This document shows, in pieces, positions 63,819-64,000 of a stretch of DNA of 64,000 bases. A program made the translations under genes and the position numbers. The DNA comes from Rhynchopus sp. YZ270_cl-10. Its lineage: Eukaryota > Euglenozoa > Diplonemea > Diplonemida > Diplonemidae. Each line of letters begins with the position of its first letter. Position 1 is the stretch's first letter. The stretch spans positions 248,001 to 312,000 of the forward strand of contig OZ037850.1 of assembly GCA_964035575.1 (NCBI GenBank), given 5' to 3'. Below the pieces are notes generated by a model. That model saw nothing but the letters and a program-made list of their open reading frames with translations, made no database searches and was not told the origin of the DNA.

Positions 63819-64000
63819 TCATGCCTCCACCTCAGGTGCTGCCTTCTTCGTTGTCCGCAGGGTCTGCACGTGCTCGTGGTGTGAGGACAGCTTCGTCAGG
63901 CGCTGTGCACGCATGTCAGCACGACGTGCATCTGCACCCGCGTGTCTTGCAAGCATGCGGTCACGTGCCGCCTTCGTGCTCGGACGGTGTGCCTGCTTCA
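63819..64000 (-). CDS. C-terminus of an unidentified basic protein (runs off window)
   Basis: The last 59 codons before TGA (63819-63821) form an open frame reading KQAHRPSTKAARDRMLARHA, then GADARRADMRAQRLTKLSS, ending KKAAPEVEA. It is rich in Arg, Lys, Ala and His, helical, with codon use like the neighbouring genes. The composition suggests a ribosomal or nucleolar protein, but I cannot assign a family from this fragment. Confidence 0.6.
   Translation of the reverse strand, partial: KQAHRPSTKAARDRMLARHAGADARRADMRAQRLTKLSSHHEHVQTLRTTKKAAPEVEA

Noticed and set aside
1-64000. CRISPR-like array or bacterial operon features
   Set aside because: Tandem arrays here have no spacers of CRISPR type, and introns plus snoRNP, ARL and RING-CH genes show eukaryotic nuclear DNA.

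Overview
The window looks like nuclear DNA of a single-celled eukaryote. Ten host genes are supported, most with short introns: the reading frame stays open across each proposed junction, donors begin GTAT and acceptors end AG. The intergenic DNA is long, rich in poly-A/poly-T and full of repeats. All ten host genes lie on the minus strand. The nine whose 5' end is visible each have a pyrimidine-rich tract ending in AG a short way before the chosen ATG. Together this suggests co-directional transcription with spliced-leader trans-splicing, as in Euglenozoa (kinetoplastids, diplonemids), dinoflagellates or perkinsids. The lineage is an inference and is not settled by the sequence.

Layout. 1-2153: a DUF445-type membrane protein (partial) and a small membrane protein with a glutamine tract. 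2277-3395: a tyrosine-recombinase (Crypton-like) element with inverted termini. 5032-6783: NOP58. 7913-10862: a composite inverted-repeat element with a second element nested in it. 13989-17611: an Ngaro-like YR-order retroelement fossil with split direct repeats. 19306-25257: a five-exon soluble-adenylyl-cyclase-like gene. 25810-27168: an FAD amine oxidase. 28404-29493: an ARL8-like GTPase. 33388-34546: a RING-CH membrane protein. About 34.6-60.1 kb: a gene-poor stretch of nested miniature inverted-repeat elements, two decayed recombinase fragments, tandem arrays and hairpin repeats. 60178-63572: a two-RRM glutamine-rich RNA-binding protein and a LOG-type nucleotide hydrolase. 63819-64000: the end of an unidentified basic protein.

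The host genes do not form one pathway; they are mixed housekeeping and signalling functions sharing a direction. The most unusual content is non-coding. Several families of short (30-115 bp) stem-loop repeats, called HP-A to HP-F here, recur in intergenic DNA and inside introns of at least five genes. Copies differ in ways that keep stems paired. Other notable items are a 645-bp inverted-repeat element present as two identical copies 13 kb apart in opposite orientation, a Crypton-like recombinase bounded by about 78-bp inverted repeats, and several elements with clear target-site duplications (TA, 5, 8 and 10 bp).
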